Assembly (NCBI RefSeq): GCF_000826145.2
Contig: NZ_LN651336.1
Location: 2,501 to 66,500, forward strand
Direction of reading: 5' to 3'
Length of the DNA stretch: 64,000 nt
Source of the DNA: Sporosarcina koreensis
Lineage (GTDB): Bacteria > Bacillota > Bacilli > Bacillales_A > Planococcaceae
A program made the translations under genes and the position numbers. This document shows, piece after piece, positions 49,518 through 58,040 of the stretch. Each line of letters opens with the position of its first letter. The stretch's first letter is position 1. Below the pieces are notes generated by a model. That model saw only the letters and a list, made by a program, of their open reading frames with translations. It did not search any database and was not told the DNA's origin.

Positions 49518-50705
49518 TCATTTGGCCGGTGTTCTGTCTGAAAAGCTGTCGACGATGATGGCAAGGGCTCCGTCGCCCGTGACGTTCGTCGCTGTGCCGA
49601 AACTGTCCTGCGCCATGTACAGGGCGATCATGAGCGCAATCATCGACTCGTCGAATCCGAGCATCGATGCGAGAAGTCCGGTCGCTGCGACGACTGCGCC
49701 CCCCGGTACGCCCGGAGCTGCGATCATCGTGACGCCGAGCATGAAGATGAAGCCCAAATACGAAACGAAACTGATCGGTGCTCCGTTCATGAGCATGACG
49801 CCGATCGAGCAGGAGACCAATGTGATCGTACTGCCGGACAAGTGGATCGTGGCGAACAGCGGAATGGTGAAATCCGTAACTTTCGCGGACGCTCCGGTCT
49901 GCTTCGCCTGCCTGAGTGTCACCGGGATCGTTGCCGCCGAGGACTGTGTCCCGATTGCTGTGAAATAGGCGGGAGCCATCGTTTTCATCAGGCGGAACGG
50001 ATTGCGCTGGGACACAGCGCCCGCCACGGTGTACTGGACTGTCAGCATGATCAGATGGAGCACGATGATCATGACGAACACGAAGATGAAGATCGACAGC
50101 ACTTTCGCAACTTCACCTGTATAGGTCATGTTCAGGAAGATCCCGAAGATATGTATCGGCAGAAGCGGGATGATCACGACGCTGATGACTTTTTCAATGA
50201 TCGTATTCAATTCCTCGAACACGCGGAGCATCGTCTTGCTGCCGATTGACGCCATGCCGATGCCGAGCACGAACGCCAGCAGCAGGGCCGTCATGACGCC
50301 CATGAGCGGTGTCATCTCCATTTTGAAGAAAGCGGCCGCGGCTTCCTTTCCCGTACTGATGGACTTATCCGACAGTCCATTGATATAGGAAGGCAGAATG
50401 GCCGTTGCCGCAAAGTACGCAAGGATTCCAGCCACGATCGTGGACGCATAGGCGAAAACGGTTGCAAGACCGAGCAGCTTGCCGGACCCCTTCCCGAGTT
50501 TGGCAATTCCCGGTGCGATGAACGCCAGGATGATGAGCGGCACGACGAAGTTCAGGAACCCGCCGAACAGCATATTGAATGTCGCAAACAGACGGGTGAA
50601 GTTTTTCGCGAACCCTTCCCCGATCAGCGGAGTCAAATAGCCGAAGCCCACGGCCAGGCCGATGGCGATGACAATTCTCCAGATGAGTCCTATCTTAAAT
50701 TTCAA
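49518..50705 (-). CDS. Dicarboxylate/amino acid:cation symporter (DAACS family)
   Basis: A 395-residue transporter of the glutamate/aspartate/C4-dicarboxylate symporter family with the eight-helix and two-hairpin fold. The serine-rich reentrant loop appears as AIGTQSSAATIPVTL (about 250), with FTIPLFATIHLSGSTITLV after it. The C-terminal part carries GVPGGAVVAATGLL and MAQDSFGTATNVTGDGALAIIVD. The start is probably TTG at 50705, which has AAAGGGG eight bases before. A GTG at 50723 overlaps that site. Substrate and coupling ion are unknown. Confidence 0.88.
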   Translation of the reverse strand: MKFKIGLIWRIVIAIGLAVGFGYLTPLIGEGFAKNFTRLFATFNMLFGGFLNFVVPLIILAFIAPGIAKLGKGSGKLLGLATVFAYASTIVAGILAYFAATAILPSYINGLSDKSISTGKEAAAAFFKMEMTPLMGVMTALLLAFVLGIGMASIGSKTMLRVFEELNTIIEKVISVVIIPLLPIHIFGIFLNMTYTGEVAKVLSIFIFVFVMIIVLHLIMLTVQYTVAGAVSQRNPFRLMKTMAPAYFTAIGTQSSAATIPVTLRQAKQTGASAKVTDFTIPLFATIHLSGSTITLVSCSIGVMLMNGAPISFVSYLGFIFMLGVTMIAAPGVPGGAVVAATGLLASMLGFDESMIALMIALYMAQDSFGTATNVTGDGALAIIVDSFSDRTPAK

Positions 50706-50803
50706 AACGCAAACCCCTTTCACTTGCTAAGTCGGTAAAGACCATTCCATCATACAATATATTCATCTATATTATTAGCCCGTAAACCTTTTTCTTTCTA
50801 TTC

Positions 50804-50842
50804 AAAAAACCGCTCCAGCCGGATGAGCGGCTGCAGCGGTTT
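50804..50842 (-). terminator. Terminator of the met operon
   Basis: On the minus strand, AAACCGCT...AGCGGTTTTTT with an inner CAGCCG/CGGCTG stem lies right after the metQ stop. Confidence 0.88.
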
Positions 50843-50851
50843 GGATAGCTA

Positions 50852-51703
50852 TTATTTTTTTACCGGGACAACGGATCCCTTCCATTTGTCGAGGATGAAG
50901 TCCTGGATCTCTTTTGACGTCAGGACTTCGACGAGTGCTTTGACAAATTCTTTGTCTTCGTCCCCCGAACGGACGGCGATGATATTGACATACGGCGAAT
51001 CGGAATCTTCAAGTGCAATCGCGTCTTCCAGCGGGTTCAGGCCTGCGTCGATCGCATAGTTCGAATTGATGAGGACTGCATCGCCTTCTTCGCTTTCATA
51101 CATTTGCGGAAGCAGGGCCGCTTCGTAGTCCGCTTCGAACTTGAGGTTCTTCGGATTGTCCGTGATATCTTTCACTTCGGCTTTTGTCTTGTCGATACCG
51201 TCTTTCAGTTTGATGAGTCCTTGTGCTTCAAGCATTGCAAGGACGCGTCCGTGGTCTGCGACCGAGTTGCTGATCAGGATGGTCGCACCGTCCGGCAGTT
51301 CATCGAGGGACTTGTATTTCTTCGAATAGACACCGATCGGTTCGATATGGATACCGCCGGCATTCTTGAAATCATAGCCGTTGTCCGCAATCTGTGTCTC
51401 CAAATACGGAATGTGCTGGAAGTAGTTCGCATCCAGGTCCCCTGACTCCAGATCTTTGTTCGGAAGCACGTAGTCCTGGTATGTCTCGATTTCAAGATCG
51501 TACCCTTTCTCTTTTAGCAGCGGTTTCGCTTCTTCAAGGATTTCAGCGTGAGGCACGTTGGATGCCCCGACTTTGATTGTTTTTGATTCTTCGTCCGAAC
51601 CGCCTGCGCTGCCGTTCTTATCATCTTTCGTACCGCAAGCCGCCAGTGCCAGAACGAGCACAGCGAGTAAAATACCTGTCAACAGTTTTTTCATCCATTC
51701 CAC
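50852..51703 (-). CDS. metQ: Methionine ABC transporter substrate-binding lipoprotein
   Basis: A 283-residue NlpA-family lipoprotein. Signal peptide with lipobox LAAC (Cys23), then KVGASNVPHAEILEEAKPLLKEKGYDLEI and LESGDLDANYFQHIPYLE, the methionine-site signature. The ATG at 51703 lies close to AGGGAAGTGG. A second ATG three codons later (MKKLLTG) is an equally good start. It delivers methionine to MetNP. The SAM riboswitch in front of metN supports this specificity. Confidence 0.94.
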   Translation of the reverse strand: MEWMKKLLTGILLAVLVLALAACGTKDDKNGSAGGSDEESKTIKVGASNVPHAEILEEAKPLLKEKGYDLEIETYQDYVLPNKDLESGDLDANYFQHIPYLETQIADNGYDFKNAGGIHIEPIGVYSKKYKSLDELPDGATILISNSVADHGRVLAMLEAQGLIKLKDGIDKTKAEVKDITDNPKNLKFEADYEAALLPQMYESEEGDAVLINSNYAIDAGLNPLEDAIALEDSDSPYVNIIAVRSGDEDKEFVKALVEVLTSKEIQDFILDKWKGSVVPVKK

Positions 51704-51755
51704 TTCCCTTTACTGTATTTTTATAATGCAGGCTGTGATGCCTGGTAATGCCGGA

Positions 51756-52424
51756 TCAGCGTTTGTCGAGCTTTTTGACTGCCCAGTCCCCAGCGAACTG
51801 GAGGATGAAGACGACGATGAGGATGAGTACCGTGGACACGAGCGTGACGTCGGTGCGGCTCCTCTGGAAACCGTCCAGGAAGGCCAGTGTGCCGAGTCCG
51901 CCTGCGCCGATGATGCCCGCCATCGCCGTATAGCCGACGAGTGCAATCGCCGTGACCGTGATGCCCGAGATGAGCGCGGGCATCGATTCAGGCAGCAGAA
52001 CTTTGAAGATGATGGTGGACGTCTTCGCCCCCATTGACCGGGCCGCTTCAAGCACCCCTTTGTCAATCTCCTGCAGAGCGATCAGCACCATCCGTCCGTA
52101 GAACGGCGCGGCACCGATGATCAGTGCCGGCATCGCCGCCATCGGCCCCCGGATCGTCCCGATCAGGTATTTCGTGAACGGAATCAGCAGGATGATCAGG
52201 ATGATGAACGGGATCGAGCGGAAAATATTGACGATCGATCCTGTGAGCAGGTTCACAAGGCGGTTCGCCCACACATGACCCGGTGATGTCAGGAATAATA
52301 GGATACCGAGCGCAAGGCCGAGCACGAAGGTGAAGACGGTGGAAACGGACGTCATATAGAGCGTCTCGGCGGTCGATTCCCACATTTTCGCCCAATCGAC
52401 GTTAGGCAGATACGTTTCAATCAT
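51756..52424 (-). CDS. metP: Methionine ABC transporter permease
   Basis: A 222-residue MetI-type permease with five helices. The inner-membrane loop that contacts the ATPase is [36 protein letters not shown] (about 137-172). It overlaps metN by four bases. Confidence 0.95.
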   Translation of the reverse strand: MIETYLPNVDWAKMWESTAETLYMTSVSTVFTFVLGLALGILLFLTSPGHVWANRLVNLLTGSIVNIFRSIPFIILIILLIPFTKYLIGTIRGPMAAMPALIIGAAPFYGRMVLIALQEIDKGVLEAARSMGAKTSTIIFKVLLPESMPALISGITVTAIALVGYTAMAGIIGAGGLGTLAFLDGFQRSRTDVTLVSTVLILIVVFILQFAGDWAVKKLDKR

Positions 52425-53443
52425 TTCCCGAACACCTCCGTCTGGACACCCTGCTCATTTAAGTATCCGATCGCTTTGCCGATGGCCGCTTCTTCACCGG
52501 TCAGCTGCAGGATCAGCGTTCCATATGCGCCGCCGCGTGTCTGCGAAATGTTGCCCTGCAGGATGCTGACGTCAATCGGGAATTCACGGATCAGACTGGC
52601 GAGTACCGGCTGTTCGGTCCGTTCCCCGACGAACGCGAGCTTGACGAGTGTTCCGTCCGGATGGTCCTCCCGCATGAGCGACATGACTTTCTTGGCGTCC
52701 TCCGGCTCGGTCACCTGTGATACGAACCGCTTCGTGATCGCCTCTTTCGGCGCCTGGAAGATTTCCAGCACATCGCCTGTTTCGACGACACGCCCCTGTT
52801 CCATCACCGCCACCTCATGGCAGATTTTGCGGATGACGTGCATTTCGTGTGTGATCAGGACGATCGTCAGGCCGAGGCGCTCATTGATGCTCGTCAGCAG
52901 GTCGAGGATTGCATCGGTCGTCTCCGGATCGAGTGCGGAGGTTGCTTCATCGCAGAGAAGGACTTCCGGATCGTTGGCAAGTGCTCGCGCGATGCCGACC
53001 CGCTGTTTCTGACCGCCCGACAGCTGGGACGGATACGCATTCTCCCTTCCGCCCAGGCCGACCAGTTCGATCAGCTCGGCCGCTTTCCGTTCACGCTCCG
53101 CTTTCTTGACGCCGGCGATCTCGAGCGGGAACGTGATGTTCTCTTTCACGGTGCGTGACCAGAGCAGATTGAAGTGCTGGAAGATCATGCTCACCTTCTG
53201 ACGGGCGGTGCGCAGTTCCTTTCCGCCGATCGACGACATGAGCCTGCCATTCACTTCGACAGAGCCCTCTGTCGGCCGCTCCAATCCGTTCAGCAGACGG
53301 ATCAGCGTACTCTTGCCGGCGCCGCTGTATCCGATGATGCCGTAAATACGGCCTTCTTCGATCGTCAGCGTGACGTCATCGACGGCTTTGATACCGGACT
53401 CCACCGTGCCGAACCGCTTGTTGACATTCGTTAGTTGAATCAT
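52421..53443 (-). CDS. metN: Methionine ABC transporter ATP-binding protein
   Basis: A 340-residue ABC ATPase. Walker [21 protein letters not shown] (about 38-57), signature [15 protein letters not shown], Walker [19 protein letters not shown]-terminal regulatory NIL domain (about 265-340, [19 protein letters not shown]) senses methionine and inhibits the transporter. The ATG at 53443 has GAGGTGGAG upstream. First gene of metNPQ under a SAM riboswitch. Confidence 0.95.
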   Translation of the reverse strand: MIQLTNVNKRFGTVESGIKAVDDVTLTIEEGRIYGIIGYSGAGKSTLIRLLNGLERPTEGSVEVNGRLMSSIGGKELRTARQKVSMIFQHFNLLWSRTVKENITFPLEIAGVKKAERERKAAELIELVGLGGRENAYPSQLSGGQKQRVGIARALANDPEVLLCDEATSALDPETTDAILDLLTSINERLGLTIVLITHEMHVIRKICHEVAVMEQGRVVETGDVLEIFQAPKEAITKRFVSQVTEPEDAKKVMSLMREDHPDGTLVKLAFVGERTEQPVLASLIREFPIDVSILQGNISQTRGGAYGTLILQLTGEEAAIGKAIGYLNEQGVQTEVFGK

Positions 53444-53499
53444 CCCACTCCACCTCATCGTTCATTCAAATAGATCATTCTGTCCGTATGACGCATAAA

Positions 53500-53536
53500 A
53501 ACAAAAACACCTTTCTGCAGATTCACAGAAAGGTGT
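53500..53536 (-). terminator. Expression-platform terminator of the SAM riboswitch
   Basis: On the minus strand, ACACCTTTCTG-TGAATCTG-CAGAAAGGTGT is followed by TTTTTGTTTTT. About 57 bases separate it from metN. Confidence 0.93.
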
Positions 53537-53565
53537 ACGCAAAAAATTATGTGCGTTCAACCGAT

Positions 53566-53672
53566 CTCTCATCTTTCAAAGCATGCGCTTTGCGTGACTT
53601 GGCACCATTTCAAATGAATTTGACGGTTGCCGGGCTTCATAGGGCACTTCCCTCCACCACTCTGTATAAGAG
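53566..53672 (-). ncRNA. SAM-I riboswitch (S box) aptamer
   Basis: Read on the minus strand. P1 is CTCTTAT (53666-53672) with ATGAGAG (53566-53572). The canonical conserved blocks are present in order: CAGAGTGGTGGAGGGA, GCCCTATGAAGCCCGGCAACC, GGTGCCAAGTCACGCAAAGCG, and GAAAGATGAGAG. Ligand-bound RNA should promote the terminator and silence metNPQ when SAM is plentiful. Confidence 0.96.
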
Positions 53673-53722
53673 TCAGCTATTCAATTGGTTGCTACTAGTT
53701 ATACCATAAGGGTTTCCGGGTG

Positions 53723-54022
53723 TCAACTGAGTTTTTCGAGGATATTCTGGACAGACCGGAAGGCGTAGACTTTCTGAACAGGCTGCCCTTTCCGCTGGAT
53801 GAGCAGACAGGGCACGCTCTCGACCTGGTAGTCTTCTGCGATCTGTTCTTCATAGTTCAAGTCGGTTTTCCCGATGACGAGATCGGGTTTCAGTTCGGTC
53901 ACGACGGAGAGGATTTTGGAAGCGACGGCGCATGTGCCGCAAAGAGGTGTGTATAAGTAGAACGCACACAGGTCCTCTTTGTCCGTGATCTCTCTCCATT
54001 CGCGGTACGACCATTGTTCCAT
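53723..54022 (-). CDS. yusE: Thioredoxin-like protein YusE
   Basis: A 99-residue thioredoxin-fold protein. Its active-site CGTC stands in the segment TPLCGTCAVASKIL (about residues 28-31). The cis-Pro loop VESVPCLLIQRKG follows, with an extra Cys after the Pro. The N-terminus is WSYREWREITDKE. Cytosolic disulphide reductase role inferred. Same place as yusE between metNPQ and gcvH in B. subtilis. Confidence 0.87.
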   Translation of the reverse strand: MEQWSYREWREITDKEDLCAFYLYTPLCGTCAVASKILSVVTELKPDLVIGKTDLNYEEQIAEDYQVESVPCLLIQRKGQPVQKVYAFRSVQNILEKLS

Positions 54023-54062
54023 ATGGCGTCTTCCCCGCTTTCTGTTACATGCTGATCAAAAA

Positions 54063-54092
54063 GAAAAAACGCCGGAGCTGCCCGGCGTCTGT
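54063..54092 (-). terminator. Terminator of gcvH
   Basis: On the minus strand, ACGCCGG-GCAGCT-CCGGCGT is followed by TTTTTTC, ten bases after the stop. Confidence 0.9.
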
Positions 54093-54101
54093 TTGCTGCT
54101 G

Positions 54102-54485
54102 TTATTCTCCGACAGTCATCTTGTCGTAGTCTTCCGCCGACATGAGCTCGTCGAGTTCTTCCGGCTTGGACGCTTCCACGACGACCATCCATGCGCCTTC
54201 ATACGGAGACTCGTTGACGAGTTCCGGGCTGTCTTCGAGGTCTTCGTTGACTTCGACGACTTTGCCTGTGATCGGTGCATACAGTTCAGATACTGTCTTC
54301 ACGGATTCAACGCTGCCGAACGGCTCGTCCGATTTCAATTCATCGCCGACTGACGGCAGTTCCACGAATACGATATCGCCGAGTTCGGATTGTGCGAAAT
54401 GTGTGATCCCGATCCGGTATTTACCGTCTTCTTCTTTTACCCATTCATGCTCTTCGGAGTACTTCAAACCTTGTGGTGTGCTCAT
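54102..54485 (-). CDS. gcvH: Glycine cleavage system H protein
   Basis: A 127-residue lipoyl carrier. The lipoylated lysine sits in [24 protein letters not shown] (Lys near 63). The domain is complete, from [14 protein letters not shown] to the C-terminal DYDKMTVGE. In Bacillus it also serves as the donor of lipoyl groups to other dehydrogenases. LipA, which makes its cofactor, is encoded at 31291. No gcvT or gcvP is in the window, as is normal for this locus. Confidence 0.95.
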   Translation of the reverse strand: MSTPQGLKYSEEHEWVKEEDGKYRIGITHFAQSELGDIVFVELPSVGDELKSDEPFGSVESVKTVSELYAPITGKVVEVNEDLEDSPELVNESPYEGAWMVVVEASKPEELDELMSAEDYDKMTVGE

Positions 54486-54562
54486 TCCATTTCCCTCCAG
54501 CTATCAAATTAAATGTCTAATTTCATATTGCCACAGCCGTCCGTGAAAGACAAGAAATGAAC

Positions 54563-54922
54563 TCAGGATTTCCAGGTGTCTTCAAACGTCTGTTCCGAAA
54601 ACCCGACTGTCGTCTTAGACCCGTCCGTCACGAGCGGGCGCTTGATGAGCATGCCTTCTGAGGCAAGCAGTGCCAGCTGTTCATCCTCGGACATTGCCGG
54701 GAGTTTGTCTTTCAGACCGAGTTCCCGGTACTTCTGGCCACTCGTATTGAAGAACTTTTTGAGGGGCAGACCCGACGTCTCCACCATCTGCCTGAGTTCA
54801 CCAGCGGATGGCGGCTCTTCCACGATATTGGCAGCCGCATATGAAATGTCGTTCTCCTTCAGCCATTTCTCCGCCTTTTTACATGTCGTGCACTTCGGGT
54901 ATCCGTAATACGTCACGTCCAT
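54563..54922 (-). CDS. yusI: ArsC/Spx-family protein YusI
   Basis: A 119-residue member of the ArsC/Spx thioredoxin-fold family. Active-site-like CTTC at residues 10-13 (YYGYPKCTTCKKAEKWL) and the helix LKKFFNTSGQKYRELGL are seen, then MLIKRPLVTDG. This group is related to YusI/YfgD-like putative reductases. It is not Spx itself, which lacks this pattern and carries a conserved RNA polymerase-binding Gly. GGAGGTGAC precedes the ATG at 54922. Confidence 0.88.
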   Translation of the reverse strand: MDVTYYGYPKCTTCKKAEKWLKENDISYAAANIVEEPPSAGELRQMVETSGLPLKKFFNTSGQKYRELGLKDKLPAMSEDEQLALLASEGMLIKRPLVTDGSKTTVGFSEQTFEDTWKS

Positions 54923-54954
54923 TCCAGTCACCTCCATGGTGATAAGTGTACCGC

Positions 54955-54988
54955 AAAAACACCCAGACTGCCGAGCGGCAGTCTGGAT
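54955..54988 (-). terminator. Terminator of the fad operon
   Basis: On the minus strand, CAGACTGCCG-CT-CGGCAGTCTG is followed by GGTGTTTTTGC, just downstream of fadE. Confidence 0.92.
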
Positions 54989-55009
54989 GCTCATCAGGCC
55001 TATCCCTTA

Positions 55010-56797
55010 TCAGACGACATAGCGTGCAGCATCGATCAGTTTCTCGGATGCTTCGCGCTTTTTCGCGATGATGTTGTACGGGTTGGACCGGGTCAGTTTG
55101 CGCAATGCCGACACCATCATGCGCTGGTTGTCGCCGTCCACTGCGGCGTACAAGGTTTCCTTCGCATCGCGCTCGATGGCGGCGAATGCTTCCTGGCAGA
55201 TGATTTCCGTATACAGGACTTTCTGACGCTCTTTTTCCGGACCGTTCTTATCGACCGCCTTCTCCGCGCGCAGCAGTGCCGACTCCATGGCGAAGATGTT
55301 GTTCGCGATGTCCGCGATGTTGACAAGCACTTCCTGCTCTTCTTCGAGCTTCGTGCCGAAACGCTGCGCGGCAAGGCCGGCTGCAAGGAGACCGATCTTC
55401 TTCGCGTTCTTCACGAGCATCCGCTCCTGTGCGAGCGGCTCGTCACCGGGCTCTTCCGGCATCATCATAAGCAGCTCTTCCTGCAGGGCCTGGGCCTGCT
55501 GCAGCAGAGGCAGCTCGCCTTTCAATGCTTTCTTCATGAACGTGCCCGGTACGATCATCCGGTTGATTTCATTCGTACCTTCGAAGATCCGGTTGATGCG
55601 TGAATCGCGGTAGGCGCGCTCCACTTCGTATTCCTGCATGTAGCCATAGCCGCCATGCAGCTGGACCGCTTCGTCGACGATGTAATCGAGTGTTTCCGAT
55701 CCGACGACTTTGTTGATGGAGCATTCGATCGCATACTCGGCAATCGCTGCAGCGATCGCTTTCCCGTCTTTCTGCTGCTCTGCCGTCATCTGGCTCTGCC
55801 GCTGTTCAAAATAACCGACTGTGCGGTAGATCAGGCTTTCCGTCGCGTACAGACGTGCCGCCATCGTTGCGATCTTCTCCTTCGTCAAGTTGAACGAAGA
55901 AATCGGCGTGTTGAACTGCTTGCGCTCGTTCGCATACGAAATCGCGAGTTCGAGTGCACGCTTTGCGCCGCCCACTGTCCCGACACCGAGCTTGTAGCGG
56001 CCGATGTTGAGGATGTTGAATGCGATAATATGGCCACGGCCGATCTCGCCGAGCAGGTTCTCGACGGGCACTTCCGCGTCAGACAGGATGAGTGTCCGTG
56101 TGGAGGAAGACTTGATGCCCATCTTCTTCTCTTCCGCACCGACCGACACGCCCGGGAATTCACGCTCGACGATGAACGCCGAGAACTTCTCGCCATCCAC
56201 TTTCGCATAGACGACGAAAACATCTGCGAACCCTGCGTTCGTGATCCATTGCTTTTCACCGTTCAGAATATAGTGTGTGCCGGCGTCGTTCAGCTTTGCA
56301 GTCGTCTTCGCACCAAGCGCATCCGACCCCGAGCCCGGTTCCGTCAGCGCATATGCAGAAATCTTGTCACCTGCAACCGAGTTCGGCAGATACTTCTTCT
56401 TCTGCTCTTCGTTCCCGAACAGGACGATCGGCAGTGTCCCGATTCCGACATGGGCGCCGTGCGTGATCGAGAAGCCGCCCGCGACGGCCATCTTCTCTGA
56501 AATGAGTGCCGAGGAGATCTTGTCGAGACCGAGACCCTCATATTCTTCCGGTACGTCAGCGCCGAGAAGGCCGAGGTCCCCAGCCGACTTCAGCAGACGG
56601 ACGGAATGCTCGAATTCATGGTTCTCGAGTTTCTCGACGACCGGCAGCACTTCGTTTTTCACATAGTCCTCTGTCGTCTTCGCGATCATCTTCTGCTCAT
56701 CTGTATAGTCTTCCGGTGTGAAGACACGGTCCGGTGTAATATCCTCCGTCAGGAACGCCCCGCCTTTTACCAGCTCGTTTGTAGTTGTCTCACTCAT
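55010..56797 (-). CDS. fadE: Acyl-CoA dehydrogenase FadE
   Basis: A 595-residue flavoprotein that introduces the 2,3 double bond in acyl-CoA. The acyl-CoA dehydrogenase domain is about 30-430: AYALTEPGSGSDALGAKTTA, GEKQWITNAGFADVFVVYAK, QFNTPISSFNLTKEKIATM, and IFEGTNEINRMIVPGTFMKKAL near the end of the core. A C-terminal extension of some 150 residues follows, as in YusJ/VLCAD-type enzymes. Third gene of the fadN-fadA-fadE operon, 33 bases after fadA. Confidence 0.94.
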   Translation of the reverse strand: MSETTTNELVKGGAFLTEDITPDRVFTPEDYTDEQKMIAKTTEDYVKNEVLPVVEKLENHEFEHSVRLLKSAGDLGLLGADVPEEYEGLGLDKISSALISEKMAVAGGFSITHGAHVGIGTLPIVLFGNEEQKKKYLPNSVAGDKISAYALTEPGSGSDALGAKTTAKLNDAGTHYILNGEKQWITNAGFADVFVVYAKVDGEKFSAFIVEREFPGVSVGAEEKKMGIKSSSTRTLILSDAEVPVENLLGEIGRGHIIAFNILNIGRYKLGVGTVGGAKRALELAISYANERKQFNTPISSFNLTKEKIATMAARLYATESLIYRTVGYFEQRQSQMTAEQQKDGKAIAAAIAEYAIECSINKVVGSETLDYIVDEAVQLHGGYGYMQEYEVERAYRDSRINRIFEGTNEINRMIVPGTFMKKALKGELPLLQQAQALQEELLMMMPEEPGDEPLAQERMLVKNAKKIGLLAAGLAAQRFGTKLEEEQEVLVNIADIANNIFAMESALLRAEKAVDKNGPEKERQKVLYTEIICQEAFAAIERDAKETLYAAVDGDNQRMMVSALRKLTRSNPYNIIAKKREASEKLIDAARYVV

Positions 56798-56830
56798 ATC
56801 GTTTTCCTCCTCATGTATTGGATAAGGTTG

Positions 56831-58006
56831 TCATAGTAATTCGAACACGCCTGCAGCGCCCATGCCGCCGCCAATGCACATCGTGACGACGCCGAACTGT
56901 TTCTTCTGACGCTTCAGTTCATTCATCATGCGGACAGTCAGGATCGTACCCGTCGCACCGAGCGGATGACCGAGCGCGATCGCTCCGCCGTTGACGTTCA
57001 CCTTGTCGGTATCGAGACCGAGTTCCCGGATGACCTGCAGCGACTGAGAGGCGAATGCTTCGTTCAATTCCCATACATCGATATCGTCTTTCGTCAGGCC
57101 TGCCAGTTTCAGCGCTTTCGGGATTGCGGCGACCGGTCCGATCCCCATCACTTCCGGCGGGACACCCGCGACTGCGAAGGAGCGGAATTTCAGTATCGGT
57201 GTCAGCCCTTCGGCAAGAGCTTTTTCCCGGTCCATGACGAGGACGGACGCCGCTCCGTCTGACGTCTGCGACGCATTGCCCGCTGTCACAGACCCTGTGA
57301 CGGAGAATGCCGGCCGCAGTTTCGCGAGGATTTCCGTCGTCGTCCCTCTTCTTACGCCTTCATCCATCGAGAACGTTTCGTGCTTCTCATCGAATTTGCC
57401 GCTGCTGTCCACGTACCCTTTCATGAATTCGACAGGGACGATCTCTTCGTCGAATTTCCCGGCATCGATCGCAGCGGCCGCCCGTTTGTGGGATTCCACT
57501 GCAAAGGCATCCTGGTCCTCACGGCTGACCCCATATTTTACGGCGACCTGCTCTGCGGTATGCCCCATGCCCATGTAATACTGCGGCGCCTCTTCCGCAA
57601 GTTTCGCGTTCGGACGGACCGTATTGCCCATCATCGGCACCATGCTCATCGACTCCGCACCACCTGCGAGGATTGCTTCCGATGCACCGAGCATGATCCG
57701 CTCGGCTGCATAGGCGATCGACTGGAGACCGGACGAACAGAACCGGTTCACTGTGATGGCGGGAGTCGTATCCGGGAGTCCCGCAAGCGCTCCGATATTG
57801 CGCGCCATGTTCATGCCCTGCTCCGCTTCCGGCATGGCACAGCCGATGATCAGGTCCTCGATCGGCCCGTCATAGCCGCCAGCGCGTTTCAGCGTTTCTT
57901 TTATAGTAAGGGCCCCGAGGTCATCCGGCCGTACTGTCGCGAGCGATCCTTTGCCCGCCTTCCCGACCGGTGTGCGGGAACCCGCAACGATTACTGCTTC
58001 ACGCAT
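56831..58006 (-). CDS. fadA: Acetyl-CoA acyltransferase (3-ketoacyl-CoA thiolase) FadA
   Basis: A 391-residue thiolase. Active-site Cys in TVNRFCSSGLQSIAYAAERI (near 91), SMVPMMGN, the His in NEAFASQSLQVIRELGL, GGAIALGHPLGATGT near 345, and the second Cys in TMCIGGGMGAAGVFE. It cleaves 3-ketoacyl-CoA in the last step of beta-oxidation. Middle gene of the operon. Confidence 0.95.
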   Translation of the reverse strand: MREAVIVAGSRTPVGKAGKGSLATVRPDDLGALTIKETLKRAGGYDGPIEDLIIGCAMPEAEQGMNMARNIGALAGLPDTTPAITVNRFCSSGLQSIAYAAERIMLGASEAILAGGAESMSMVPMMGNTVRPNAKLAEEAPQYYMGMGHTAEQVAVKYGVSREDQDAFAVESHKRAAAAIDAGKFDEEIVPVEFMKGYVDSSGKFDEKHETFSMDEGVRRGTTTEILAKLRPAFSVTGSVTAGNASQTSDGAASVLVMDREKALAEGLTPILKFRSFAVAGVPPEVMGIGPVAAIPKALKLAGLTKDDIDVWELNEAFASQSLQVIRELGLDTDKVNVNGGAIALGHPLGATGTILTVRMMNELKRQKKQFGVVTMCIGGGMGAAGVFELL

Positions 58007-58040
58007 TGTATTTCCTCCTCTGTTGATTGCTCTCTTTCCT

